Part shown: positions 23,868 through 32,646 of the stretch, in pieces
Position numbering within the stretch: position 1 is the first letter of the stretch
How the letters are laid out: each line of letters opens with the position of its first letter
Origin: Cerasicoccus arenae
GTDB taxonomy: Bacteria > Verrucomicrobiota > Verrucomicrobiia > Opitutales > Cerasicoccaceae
Length of the DNA stretch: 55,927 nucleotides
Assembly: GCF_014651635.1 (NCBI RefSeq)
Contig: NZ_BMXG01000027.1
Coordinates: 1 to 55,927 of the forward strand
Direction: 5' to 3'
Translations under genes and position numbers: made by a program
The notes under the pieces: model-generated
What the model was told of the DNA's origin: nothing
The model's database searches: none
The model's input: only the letters and a program-made list of their open reading frames with translations

Positions 23868-25616
23868 TTACTCTTGGATCTTGTAGTGTTGGCGGACTTT
23901 CTCAATTACAAATTGATGGTTTGCTTGAAGCTCAACCGGCGTCCACCTCACGTTTGCATTCAGCACGCGCAGAGAATTTGGGCATGAGCTGATTCGCTTT
24001 TGGAAGTAACCCTTTCTCTTTTCCGAGTAATCTTTTCTGCCTTGGGAAGTGTTTTTACGCATTGAAATAAGGACAAGATTGCCAAGCTTGTCGGTCCACT
24101 CTTTCCGTTGGTCGTCAGTAAAGTCAGCCCTCCATTGGCTCCCTTCTTCAGGATTTTGAGGAAGGATATGCTCAACCGAAAGCTGGTTTATGGTCATTGG
24201 GTGGGAGTCATCACTAAAAAGGTAATCAAGTTTAAGCAAAAGATACCGGGTAAATCTTCGACCGTAGACCGCAGTCTCAACGGATTTCAAAAACCAGTAA
24301 GCGTCAAATTCGAACAAGTTACAGGCAATAACTTCATCAGCGCAGGCACTTTTTTCGATCAGCCCGATCAGCTTGTTCATGTTCTCGATTCTTTTTGTCG
24401 GAGACAGCTGCCCAATCCAATCTGCTGAAAATTTGTTGTCGAGATTGATAAGGAACTCATAAAGCCTCTCATAGCGGTAGCGCTCAAAGTAGCGCATTAA
24501 TGGTGGTATCCAGTCCGTTGAAGGCAGGCCCGTCATCATCACACTGACCAAGTTATCAAAAGCAAAGCGTCCATTGAAATGGTCGAAATTCTTACCACTA
24601 TTGAGTGTGCTGTAGATATCTAAATAATTTTCTACCAGTTCAAATGTCTGCTTACCTTTGACTAGCAACGCTGGCTTCACGATCCCCGTGCTCTTATCTT
24701 TCTCGCGTGGATTGTAGATTTTCTGCTCAAACTCATCCAAGAGATTCAAACGCGCTTTGTCTTTCACTAGTATCGTGCGAATGTGGTTAAGGAAACGGTC
24801 GAAATCGTCTCCCAGTTCACCTTCAGCTTCTTCCCAAAGCTTAGCGTATCGGGCTTTATCGCTTTTCTTTTCTAGCGCGCCAAGGTTCTGCGACTTAAGG
24901 ATATCACTATTGCGCAGTGGGACGCCTCGGTCATTCAGGATGGTAAACAAGCGAAAGGCGTCATCCAAGTCCTCCGTGGAAACATAAATCAGCAGAACCT
25001 GATTGTATAAAAACGTAATAAAATCTTCGAGATCGACAACCTGCTCCGGACTGGTCAACACCTTGCGCATCTCCAAGATCGCGCCAGCCATATTGGGAAC
25101 AGAAGGATCTTTCTTTGACCATGTTAACTCCTCGATTTCCTCTGTCTTGGATGTGCCACCATCAGGGATCACATAGGTTTCAACAAAATCCTGCACCTCT
25201 TCGCGAATCGCATAAACAATGCGAGTTCGTTCGGGGATTCTTCTTATTTTGTTTCCTTTTTGGAAGATCGATTCTCGGCAACTCCTCTCTATATCTTCGT
25301 TATCAGATAGATCGCGGATGCATGCAAACAGCATCAGTAATGTCGTCATTCGCTGCTGGCCATCAAGCAGGTCATTTTCTTCATATTCCTGACCATGCTC
25401 GCTACCAGCTTTTTTGTTCTGATAAACGAATGAACCAAGGAAGTATTCTTGGTTCGGTTTGTTGACACAAGCAAAGCTCAGGTCGTCCAACAAATCGTTC
25501 ACCTCGTCTTTCGACCAAATATACGGGCGCTGATACTCAGGTATTCGGAACCACTTTGTTGAAAAAATATCCTTAACGAGGATTTTCTCACTCTTAATTT
25601 CGTGTTCAGTAGCCAT
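23868..25616 (-). CDS. DUF262/DUF1524 GmrSD-like nuclease
   Basis: A protein of 582 residues with both halves of the GmrSD type IV restriction family. The DUF262 part has IPEYQRPYIW (about 25-34) and the nucleotide-binding signature DGQQRMTTLL (about 85-94). The DUF1524 part has the His-metal nuclease motif VEHILPQNP (about 478-486) with downstream LGNLVLISMRKN. Family members cut DNA with modified (for example glucosylated) bases using NTP, and S and D are often fused as here. It is the last gene of the minus-strand defence operon, 9 bp after the DUF499 gene. Both halves look intact. Confidence 0.9.
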   Translation of the reverse strand: MATEHEIKSEKILVKDIFSTKWFRIPEYQRPYIWSKDEVNDLLDDLSFACVNKPNQEYFLGSFVYQNKKAGSEHGQEYEENDLLDGQQRMTTLLMLFACIRDLSDNEDIERSCRESIFQKGNKIRRIPERTRIVYAIREEVQDFVETYVIPDGGTSKTEEIEELTWSKKDPSVPNMAGAILEMRKVLTSPEQVVDLEDFITFLYNQVLLIYVSTEDLDDAFRLFTILNDRGVPLRNSDILKSQNLGALEKKSDKARYAKLWEEAEGELGDDFDRFLNHIRTILVKDKARLNLLDEFEQKIYNPREKDKSTGIVKPALLVKGKQTFELVENYLDIYSTLNSGKNFDHFNGRFAFDNLVSVMMTGLPSTDWIPPLMRYFERYRYERLYEFLINLDNKFSADWIGQLSPTKRIENMNKLIGLIEKSACADEVIACNLFEFDAYWFLKSVETAVYGRRFTRYLLLKLDYLFSDDSHPMTINQLSVEHILPQNPEEGSQWRADFTDDQRKEWTDKLGNLVLISMRKNTSQGRKDYSEKRKGYFQKRISSCPNSLRVLNANVRWTPVELQANHQFVIEKVRQHYKIQE

Positions 25617-25625
25617 GGCGTATTT

Positions 25626-28600
25626 TTATTCTTGTTCAAACTCCCCGTGATCGAATCCAAGGGTATTACTATTTTCGGCTACCGTTCGCCGGGTAGCGTC
25701 ATCAAAACCGGTCTCAGAGTGCGCCTCAATCTCCACTGTTATGAACACCTCCGCGCCAAGCTTGCTCGTGAAGTGCTGCAACACTTCCTCGGCTATGTTG
25801 CTAAACTCCAAAGCAGCAGAAGTCGGATTGAGTTTCACCGACGCATGGAACCGTTTGAAGGTAGCCGAACCTAGAGTCCCGGCCGCCGTCGTAGTATTTC
25901 CAGTATTCGTAGTTGTTGGTTCGCCTGTCTGCGCTGGTGTGCCCGATTCCGTGGGCTGCGTCTCTTCTGTCAGTTGTTTTATCGCTGCCTCTGGTTTAAC
26001 GACCAGACCTGGGCCATTGCCCGGAATATCCAAGCCACTCTTGGCCGCATGAAGTCCAACATATCGCTTTTTCTCTTCATCATAACCTTCAGCGTAGGCG
26101 AATGTATCTGACCGCCAGGTTAGGCTCGCAATGCCATCACTGATGGCCGTCAAAACGGTTTTCTGTGAAACCACCCGTGGAAGGTAAACATACTCAGAGA
26201 AATAATTCGTGAGCTTCTGGACTTCGATATGATCAGCATCTTTCCATAGCATCTTATCCATATGATGCTTCAGCACACTACCCGCCAGTTGATCCGCGAT
26301 AAGCCCATCGCGTTTGAGCCGTTTAAATACCTTTTCGACAATCGCCTCAGCGCCGCCTAGGCGTAGTTCCTGCCACTGGGTCTTGGTCGGATCGGTTTGG
26401 TAAGGAACCAATAGCCATTGATAGGTCTCATTGATGCGCGCATTGACCGTCCGATCAAAATCCGCCATCTTCTTCTCCGCTAAATTGCGGTTGTGAGGAT
26501 CAAGTCCGAGGTTTTCGCGCTCATCGAAAATGGATTTCCAAGCCAAATAGGATGCCACAGACTCGAGTAGGTCTTTGCCTTTGGTACGGTCAGCAGCCAA
26601 AAAGACAATCGCATTGCGGTTAATCCGTGGGCTATTGCCACGCTTTTCAAAACACTCAAGTGCCATCGTATTTGCCACGCTGTCGGACTTGCCGGCAGTA
26701 TGCGATTTGGATGGGTGCAGGATGACCAAGACTGTATCGGTCTCATCAGGGATGTCCGAGCTATCTTCTATGGGGACATGGATCTTGCGGAAACCGCCTC
26801 GATCAGCAGCACGATCTCGTAGCCGTTCGCATATTTCAGCTAACAGATCATCCTGATTTTCCTGAAATGCAGCTGATCGGTCTTTGGCAGTCGTCGTTAC
26901 GTTCGGTTGAGACGAATACCAGTAACGTGCACCGTCTGCATAGAGGTATGAGGCAGAATCCCCGAGCTCGCGCAAGGCATCACCAAACACCGCTATATTT
27001 TCGCCGGGCTGAATACTTCCTAAGCGAATCTTGCGTATTTCCAATCCACGATTAGACGATCCCGCAACGGGCGCAGAGCCCAGATAAACTGTTCGAGCTA
27101 CCCGACGAGTTGCCCATATTTGGCCATAGCGCTTGGATTCCTTGTCCATCCTGGTAGGCAGGGCATTCGGGCCATCGACATCTTTTTCAATGATTACTGG
27201 CCAATTCGGCGATAGGTAGCGCGTCATTTCGCTTTCTACCGTAGGCTCATCGATGGGCAACAGCCCCGGCATGATAATCAGCGAACGATCATCGCGATTC
27301 CAGAGCGTATGAATCACGCACGCCATCAACCGCAGCACGCCACGGGTCCGCTGGAATTCTTCTAGACTGGACCAATCCTCATATAGACGGTCAAAGAGTT
27401 CTGGATGGATGGGATAAGCTGCTTGGATACGAGCAGCGTAGTTCCCTTCTTTGCATTCACTCGGGAACTCGCTCGGATTGTTCCGATACATGGCAGCATA
27501 CGCTCCCACGACTGCATCGCGATCGGCAAAGTCCTGAGGATCTTCAATCGGTTCAAAGAGTCGACGACGAACGATTTCATAACTTTCGTCCGCCGTGGCA
27601 GGCCGCCAGTTAAATTCCAAGCGGCCAAAGGTGTCTTCGAGACTGGCTAGGGCTTCTTGTCCTCCTTGTCCTCCTACCTCGACTTTCGACTGCGGTAACG
27701 AAGCAACTAGCAGCGCTTCAGGGCAGGCCTTCACCGCTTCCGTCAACGCTTGGGTGAACTTCAAGTTGCCATCAAACGTGCCACCGGGCAGGCGATCCAT
27801 GTTATACATGTCCCGCAGATAGGCCACCCACTCATCAATCAAGATCAGGCAAGGACCAACGTGCTTGAACAGCTTGACCAGATCATCGGAACCAGGGGAA
27901 CTGCCGTGCGCGTCATTTTCCGCCACAAAGGAATAGGCTTCTTTGCCACCCAACTGGTAAGCCATGCGACCCCACAACGTGCGCAGCTCAATGCCTTCCG
28001 GCGTTTGCTCCGTCTTACCAGGGTTTAATGCGGTACCGACTAGAACCGATCGCGCGGCTTTCGGTAGTTCTTCTACATTCACCTCTCGCATCAACACATC
28101 AACACCTGGTAAATCGCTGCCCGATACACCACTGACTAAGTGATAGAGCGCCAGCATGGAGTGCGTTTTACCGCCGCCAAAATTGGTTTGTAACTCAATA
28201 ACTGGATGCCCTCCTTTGCCCGAAAGTCGCTTGATCCCGTTTAGCAATAAGCCGCGCAATCCTTCCGTCAGGTAGGTGCGCCGAAAAAAGTCCTGAGGTT
28301 TGCCATATTCATCGGGGGCATCGCCACGATGAACCATCGCCAAATCAGCCGCAAATTCTGCCTGGGCGAAATTGCCGGTGCGCACATCGGGATGCGGGTG
28401 TATGATCTCGCGCCAAGGGCGCAGTCCTTCTCGCGGCGTTCCAGCTGTTGCCTGACGCTTTGCGCGGTCACTGGCGGTACGCTGCATTTCGGAGAAACGG
28501 TTGCGCATGACCTCCCCGTGCATCTTCTCCACTTCGCGGACCGACTCAGCGTCATTGATCGCATTGAGAAGCCGAATGACGGTATCAAGATGCCGCAGCG

Positions 28601-28931
28601 TATCTGTGGTACTGAAGGGTTTCTGATGCGCCCACTCATTGCGAATGCTTTGTAACTCATGGAGCATACTTCGCTCACCCTTTTCCAGTTTGTAGCGAAA
28701 GCAATATTGCCAGAGCGAGAGGACAATCGAAACGATAGCTGCCGCATCCCATTCCTTGGGGCTCTTCGGCACATGCTGCCCCGATTTTGAGCCTTGCGTT
28801 AGGTATTCTTGGGCTTTTTCCGCTCCAGATCCATCATACTTCTCGTCCAGTTGTTGCACCACCCAGGTACGCCAGCTGTCCGTAAACAGGTCAATTGCTT
28901 TGCCGAGTCGATCACGATTAGAGAGGGCCAT
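25626..28931 (-). CDS. DUF499 ATPase with N-terminal Swt1-type HEPN domain
   Basis: A defence-associated P-loop ATPase of 1101 residues (COG1483 type). Residues 1-135 look like a Swt1-family HEPN domain with the RNase-type Rx4H motif R97-NEWA-H102. The ATPase follows: Walker A NFGGGKTH (about 250-257), Walker B CLILIDEW (about 361-368). Residues about 985-1020 form a Thr/Gly/Pro-rich linker, then a C-terminal beta domain. Related ATPases occur with DUF1156 methylases and SNF2 helicases in predicted defence islands, and related P-loop proteins occur in BREX. It starts 12 bp after the SecB-like gene. The HEPN motif implies potential RNA cleavage, which is inference. Confidence 0.88.
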   Translation of the reverse strand: MALSNRDRLGKAIDLFTDSWRTWVVQQLDEKYDGSGAEKAQEYLTQGSKSGQHVPKSPKEWDAAAIVSIVLSLWQYCFRYKLEKGERSMLHELQSIRNEWAHQKPFSTTDTLRHLDTVIRLLNAINDAESVREVEKMHGEVMRNRFSEMQRTASDRAKRQATAGTPREGLRPWREIIHPHPDVRTGNFAQAEFAADLAMVHRGDAPDEYGKPQDFFRRTYLTEGLRGLLLNGIKRLSGKGGHPVIELQTNFGGGKTHSMLALYHLVSGVSGSDLPGVDVLMREVNVEELPKAARSVLVGTALNPGKTEQTPEGIELRTLWGRMAYQLGGKEAYSFVAENDAHGSSPGSDDLVKLFKHVGPCLILIDEWVAYLRDMYNMDRLPGGTFDGNLKFTQALTEAVKACPEALLVASLPQSKVEVGGQGGQEALASLEDTFGRLEFNWRPATADESYEIVRRRLFEPIEDPQDFADRDAVVGAYAAMYRNNPSEFPSECKEGNYAARIQAAYPIHPELFDRLYEDWSSLEEFQRTRGVLRLMACVIHTLWNRDDRSLIIMPGLLPIDEPTVESEMTRYLSPNWPVIIEKDVDGPNALPTRMDKESKRYGQIWATRRVARTVYLGSAPVAGSSNRGLEIRKIRLGSIQPGENIAVFGDALRELGDSASYLYADGARYWYSSQPNVTTTAKDRSAAFQENQDDLLAEICERLRDRAADRGGFRKIHVPIEDSSDIPDETDTVLVILHPSKSHTAGKSDSVANTMALECFEKRGNSPRINRNAIVFLAADRTKGKDLLESVASYLAWKSIFDERENLGLDPHNRNLAEKKMADFDRTVNARINETYQWLLVPYQTDPTKTQWQELRLGGAEAIVEKVFKRLKRDGLIADQLAGSVLKHHMDKMLWKDADHIEVQKLTNYFSEYVYLPRVVSQKTVLTAISDGIASLTWRSDTFAYAEGYDEEKKRYVGLHAAKSGLDIPGNGPGLVVKPEAAIKQLTEETQPTESGTPAQTGEPTTTNTGNTTTAAGTLGSATFKRFHASVKLNPTSAALEFSNIAEEVLQHFTSKLGAEVFITVEIEAHSETGFDDATRRTVAENSNTLGFDHGEFEQE

Positions 28932-28943
28932 GTGGAATGTTGG

Positions 28944-29468
28944 TCAGGTTTTTTTGATCGCTTTTTTAACTGCTTTCTTCGCAGCCTTTTTCTTGGCAGA
29001 TTTCTTATTAGGAGAAGCTTTCTTGGCTGCTTCCTCATCTTTGCGTTTACGATCCTGCACCGTTTTAGCGACCTCATGCGGCGCTATAGTCGGCAAGCAA
29101 ATACGTCCATCGATAAATGATCCACTAAGCCCCCCAAGTACGCCGCGCAGAGTGCTGTAGAGTATAGAAATGCCATTCACATGAACGATGCTTTCGCGCT
29201 TATTTGCATCATCTGATAAGTCATCCGGAATCCGGAACTGCCCATTGATTTTGCAATCAACGTCGTAGCCAACCGAGGATCCGTCTGCGGTGAGCTGCTT
29301 ATATTTAACCCGTAGCTTAACCAGCCTGAGCTGGGCGTCCGTCTCATGTTTGAGCACATCATAATCAAGCCCTAGTGAATGCTTATCGATGTCGACTTCA
29401 TCATCGGGAAGGTGAAACTCAACATTCAGACGGGTCAGGAAATAATCATCAAGCTGCAGCAGGCTCAT
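28944..29468 (-). CDS. SecB-like chaperone of a toxin-antitoxin-chaperone module
   Basis: A protein of 174 residues. Residues about 45-135 follow the SecB pattern: strands LRLVKLRVKYKQL and YDVDCKINGQFRIPDD, then HVNGISILYSTLRGVLGGL and the final GRICLPTI. It is preceded by an XRE antitoxin gene overlapping by 20 bp and, before that, by a RelE/HigB-like toxin gene. This is the layout of TAC modules, in which a SecB-like chaperone folds and protects an unstable antitoxin. The C-terminus is unusual: about 34 residues almost entirely Lys and Ala (KKxAKK repeats), like histone-H1-type tails, absent from ordinary SecB. Start is ATG at 29468 with poor ribosome site, so translation is probably coupled to the antitoxin. 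Confidence 0.78.
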   Translation of the reverse strand: MSLLQLDDYFLTRLNVEFHLPDDEVDIDKHSLGLDYDVLKHETDAQLRLVKLRVKYKQLTADGSSVGYDVDCKINGQFRIPDDLSDDANKRESIVHVNGISILYSTLRGVLGGLSGSFIDGRICLPTIAPHEVAKTVQDRKRKDEEAAKKASPNKKSAKKKAAKKAVKKAIKKT

Positions 29469-29952
29469 TGCGGAAAGATTTTAGGCTGGGTGTGGAATTA
29501 GAGGCGCGGAATTTTTGTTTCTTGGGCTCCACGGCACGTTCAGATTTCACCCAAGCACCGCGGACTGGTTCGACTTTCAGGCAGTGAATGACCATGGTTA
29601 CCTCCTCGTTGCGCGGGTAGTTAATATCCACTTTGCGTCCGAGGTGGTGCATGACCTCTACCATGGTGTCCACGGTATAGTTCACGCGCTTATCCTCCTT
29701 GAGCAATTTGCTTAAATATTGGCGAGTCTTGCCGCAGCGCTTGGCCAATTCACTTTTAGTAATACCCTCATCGTCCATCGTTTCCAGGATGTAGTGGATA
29801 AATTGGTCCTTGAGGACACCGGACTTAAAGGACGGTTTGTCCATGATCGCGCGGGTTTCGCGTGCCATGTCATCCAATTCTTTGTCACTCAGCGGGCGAG
29901 CGCTGGCGAAAAACTCATCGATATCGAGGTTCAACTCTTGCTTCGTTTTCAT
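29449..29952 (-). CDS. HigA-like XRE antitoxin with C-terminal extension
   Basis: A protein of 167 residues. Residues about 45-97 hold a Cro/CI-type helix-turn-helix (GITKSELAKRCGKTRQYLSKLLK) followed by the helix YTVDTMVEVMHHLG. The N-terminal 40 residues are acidic. About 50 residues after the HTH (from MVIHCLKVEPVRGAW to the end) go beyond the usual length of HigA. In TAC systems this is where the chaperone-addiction segment lies, which makes the antitoxin dependent on the chaperone. ATG overlaps the toxin stop by 4 bp, with GGAGA upstream. It would bind the toxin and repress its own promoter, though here it sits deep in a longer operon. Confidence 0.83.
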   Translation of the reverse strand: MKTKQELNLDIDEFFASARPLSDKELDDMARETRAIMDKPSFKSGVLKDQFIHYILETMDDEGITKSELAKRCGKTRQYLSKLLKEDKRVNYTVDTMVEVMHHLGRKVDINYPRNEEVTMVIHCLKVEPVRGAWVKSERAVEPKKQKFRASNSTPSLKSFRNEPAAA

Positions 29953-30425
29953 GGTTTTGTCTCCGACTTGAGATAGATATCTCTAACCTTGGCGCAGGTA
30001 GCAAAGGCGCTATCTTGATCTTTCGTGTGGGCACCCTTGCCCTTCCAATAGGTATTGGTGCAGATGATTACTTTATTTTCTGCGTGATGGTAAAAAAAGA
30101 ATAAGCGACATTTGCAGGAGGTGTTTTTAAACTCATAGACATTGCGCTTATCCTCGTCAGCCCGGATCAGGTCTTGATTGCGGTGCACATGGTTCGCGCC
30201 GGCATAGCGAATGGCGCGCAACAGCTTTTCATACTCTTTGGGAATGGTTTGTTGCCACTCTTGGAGCTGATTGAGGACTGGTGATAGTATGTTTCCATGT
30301 TCGTCTCGCTTTCCCAGGCACTGAATTTGCCAACAGGCTTGTTCATGTTCTTCTAGACCCGGAATATCGACTAGCTTGTAGGTGTTTGTCAACCTAGGAG
30401 TTGACATATTGCGCTTCTTTTTCAA
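29949..30425 (-). CDS. HigB/RelE-superfamily toxin
   Basis: A protein of 158 residues; the last 85 match the HigB/Gp49-like ribosome-dependent mRNA interferase pattern: RNVYEFKNTSCKCRLFFFYHH, then VIICTNTYWKGKGAHTKDQD and a C-terminal helix. The N-terminal 70 residues add a segment not usual in short HigB proteins. Start is TTG at 30425 behind AAGGA; an ATG at 30407 (MSTPRL) is the alternative. Toxin before antitoxin is the HigBA order. It follows the KAP NTPase gene by 29 bp, with no terminator visible, so the module seems to be part of the defence operon. Confidence 0.83.
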   Translation of the reverse strand: MKKKRNMSTPRLTNTYKLVDIPGLEEHEQACWQIQCLGKRDEHGNILSPVLNQLQEWQQTIPKEYEKLLRAIRYAGANHVHRNQDLIRADEDKRNVYEFKNTSCKCRLFFFYHHAENKVIICTNTYWKGKGAHTKDQDSAFATCAKVRDIYLKSETKP

Positions 30426-30454
30426 TGTTTTTCCTTGCTGCTCAAAATCCGAAA

Positions 30455-32644
30455 TCAGTCATCATTGGGTTGGCTTGCGTCAGCATCACCGCGGTGCCAT
30501 CGTTCCAACGATTCTTTTAAAAATTGGGAGATTTTGGGATCCCCTTTCCCTTCTGCATCTACTTCATTCAGAATACTTTGGCATCCTACCCAATAGGCCT
30601 GCGATGCATATTTTTCCAATTCCTGCCACGACAAGTAGGATCGGTTCTTGACGTAGACCGAGGACATGGCCTGGGAGGAGCGCTGCGATACCAACGACGC
30701 CAAGAGGCGCAAAATTGGCCCTGGATCACTTATTGATCGGACAAACTCACGCACTTTCTCCTGGTCGCCAATATTGAGCCAATACCGCAGAACGTAGCCC
30801 AAAGATGCAACATTGTAGAGTCGTTCAGGCTCATTGGCTGCGCAGTCGTCGATTCGGGTCTTCCACAGCTTCTCCATATCATCGAATCGCTGCGGGACAT
30901 TTTCCACATCCGGATGATTATCATCGAGTTTATTCCGGTCGAACCATTGAAGCCAGTGAGCACCAAACGTCAGGCTCCGCGTCTCGGTAACAAGTTTTTC
31001 AATCAGATTGAAGCGCTCATTTACATTCGCATCGTCCGTGGAGCGCCGAACAATCTGATCAATATAGTCAGCCTCATTTTCAGAAAAAATACTCCGCCCA
31101 ACGTCAAAACGGTCGCAAAGATCCGAAAGCCCAAGCAAGTATTCCACCTTGTGTGGACTCGTTAAAAGCTCCGATTCAGCTTCGAGACGCTGTAGTGCTG
31201 ACAATGCTCTCCCGTGTTCAATAAGCTTGCTGAATTCGGCGACAAACTGATCCCGGTCTTTCGTTCGATCCAGAATTTGGCGTATCTCGGCTTCGCTGAC
31301 TTCCTGCGCGCTAAGTGCATAGCGAAAATAGCGATCAAAATGCTCAGGGACGCAGACCCTCAACTCCCGTCGCCATTGCATCATAAAACCACCGCTATAT
31401 CCCTGCCCTCCCCAGCTTTGAGCAAGCAGCGGAAAAAGCTCTCCAAGAATTGCGTAGAGCTGAGTTTCATCCGATGCTCGTCGCAACTTTAGCAGTTCCT
31501 CAACGAAGGTCTTCTGCTCTTCTTTTCCCGTATCAATGTCATGCTCACCAGTGGCTAGCGCGCGCTTGTCCGCCAAGAACTGGTAGATTTCCGGTTCGAA
31601 GACGCGCAAGCATTCAAGTGCGAACAAATCGATCTGGTTCACATCCAAAGTAGAATCCTCGATGAGTGAGAAAAACGTTATTTCAAAGGTGGAGACAAAT
31701 CGGTAAACATGTCGAAAGGTTTTGAAGTAACCACGGAAGCCGCGAAACCAAAGATTAGACCAGCGCTCATCGTCGAATCGGTGGTTCGCAGCTTGCGCTA
31801 GAAATTCATCAAATCGCTTAAACAAGGCCTGGTGCACCTGTCGAAAATCCGGTTGTGGCAGATCAAACAAACTGTGTACGATCTTCTCCAAGAACAAACG
31901 CCCCTTGCCATTGGAAAGCCTATCCAGCGCGCTTTCCGCCGTATCCCGCTGAAACAGCATCAGAAACATTAGGTTCGGAAAATCGGCGTTTGCTTTGACC
32001 AGGCGGAAGATCAGGCAGATTTCCTCCGAAGTAAGCCGATCAATGTCATCCACCACGATCAGGATGGGTGCCTTCAAATCCTTCAAGGACTGGGAAATCT
32101 CCTCCCGCAAATCTACGAGTGACTTATCAGGTTGCGCCAGCGAGTCAGCGGCATGGTCTGCCATCTCTTGGGCCCGCTTGAGTGCACCTTTACTGAATTT
32201 GCCAGCGGCGGCCATCCCTGGCACCACCACCCCGATCACCTCGGAAGCCTCGGCGATCTTCGCCCCAAAGCCCAGATACCGCGAATACCTCGTCCAAAGC
32301 TCGCGCCGCGCCGTATCCTTGGCATCATCACCTTTCGGAAACTGCGACGCGATCTGGCCAAAGAAGGTTTGGGTAATGGCTTCGATCCCCGTAACCATCC
32401 AGGGGTTGAACTCGACTACGGGAATGTCCGTATTGTTTGCTTCCAGATGGTGGACAATGAGATTTTTGAGCGAAGTCTTACCTGTGCCCCAGTCTCCACA
32501 GAGCCCAATCGTCAGGCTATGGTCTCCCCGCCAGCGACTAAGCCGCGCGGCGAATCCCTTGGCAAAGCGATCGCGCCCCAAGCCGTCCTGATCAGGGCTT
32601 TGGATCGGATAGTCGCCCTGCGAAAATGTCGCTTCGTCCGCCAT
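30455..32644 (-). CDS. KAP-family P-loop NTPase
   Basis: A protein of 729 residues of the KAP group of STAND-like NTPases, which are common in phage defence. Walker A is GDWGTGKTS (50-58), then VVEFNPWM (the typical FNPW), and Walker B is ILIVVDDIDRLTSEE (about 193-207). A glycine-rich hydrophobic stretch VIGVVVPGMAAAG (about 137-149) lies in the insertion where many KAP proteins carry membrane helices, but it looks too short to span. The C-terminal 350 residues are helical and could sense a ligand. It starts 2 bp after the methylase stop. Confidence 0.88.
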   Translation of the reverse strand: MADEATFSQGDYPIQSPDQDGLGRDRFAKGFAARLSRWRGDHSLTIGLCGDWGTGKTSLKNLIVHHLEANNTDIPVVEFNPWMVTGIEAITQTFFGQIASQFPKGDDAKDTARRELWTRYSRYLGFGAKIAEASEVIGVVVPGMAAAGKFSKGALKRAQEMADHAADSLAQPDKSLVDLREEISQSLKDLKAPILIVVDDIDRLTSEEICLIFRLVKANADFPNLMFLMLFQRDTAESALDRLSNGKGRLFLEKIVHSLFDLPQPDFRQVHQALFKRFDEFLAQAANHRFDDERWSNLWFRGFRGYFKTFRHVYRFVSTFEITFFSLIEDSTLDVNQIDLFALECLRVFEPEIYQFLADKRALATGEHDIDTGKEEQKTFVEELLKLRRASDETQLYAILGELFPLLAQSWGGQGYSGGFMMQWRRELRVCVPEHFDRYFRYALSAQEVSEAEIRQILDRTKDRDQFVAEFSKLIEHGRALSALQRLEAESELLTSPHKVEYLLGLSDLCDRFDVGRSIFSENEADYIDQIVRRSTDDANVNERFNLIEKLVTETRSLTFGAHWLQWFDRNKLDDNHPDVENVPQRFDDMEKLWKTRIDDCAANEPERLYNVASLGYVLRYWLNIGDQEKVREFVRSISDPGPILRLLASLVSQRSSQAMSSVYVKNRSYLSWQELEKYASQAYWVGCQSILNEVDAEGKGDPKISQFLKESLERWHRGDADASQPNDD

Positions 32645-32646
32645 GA

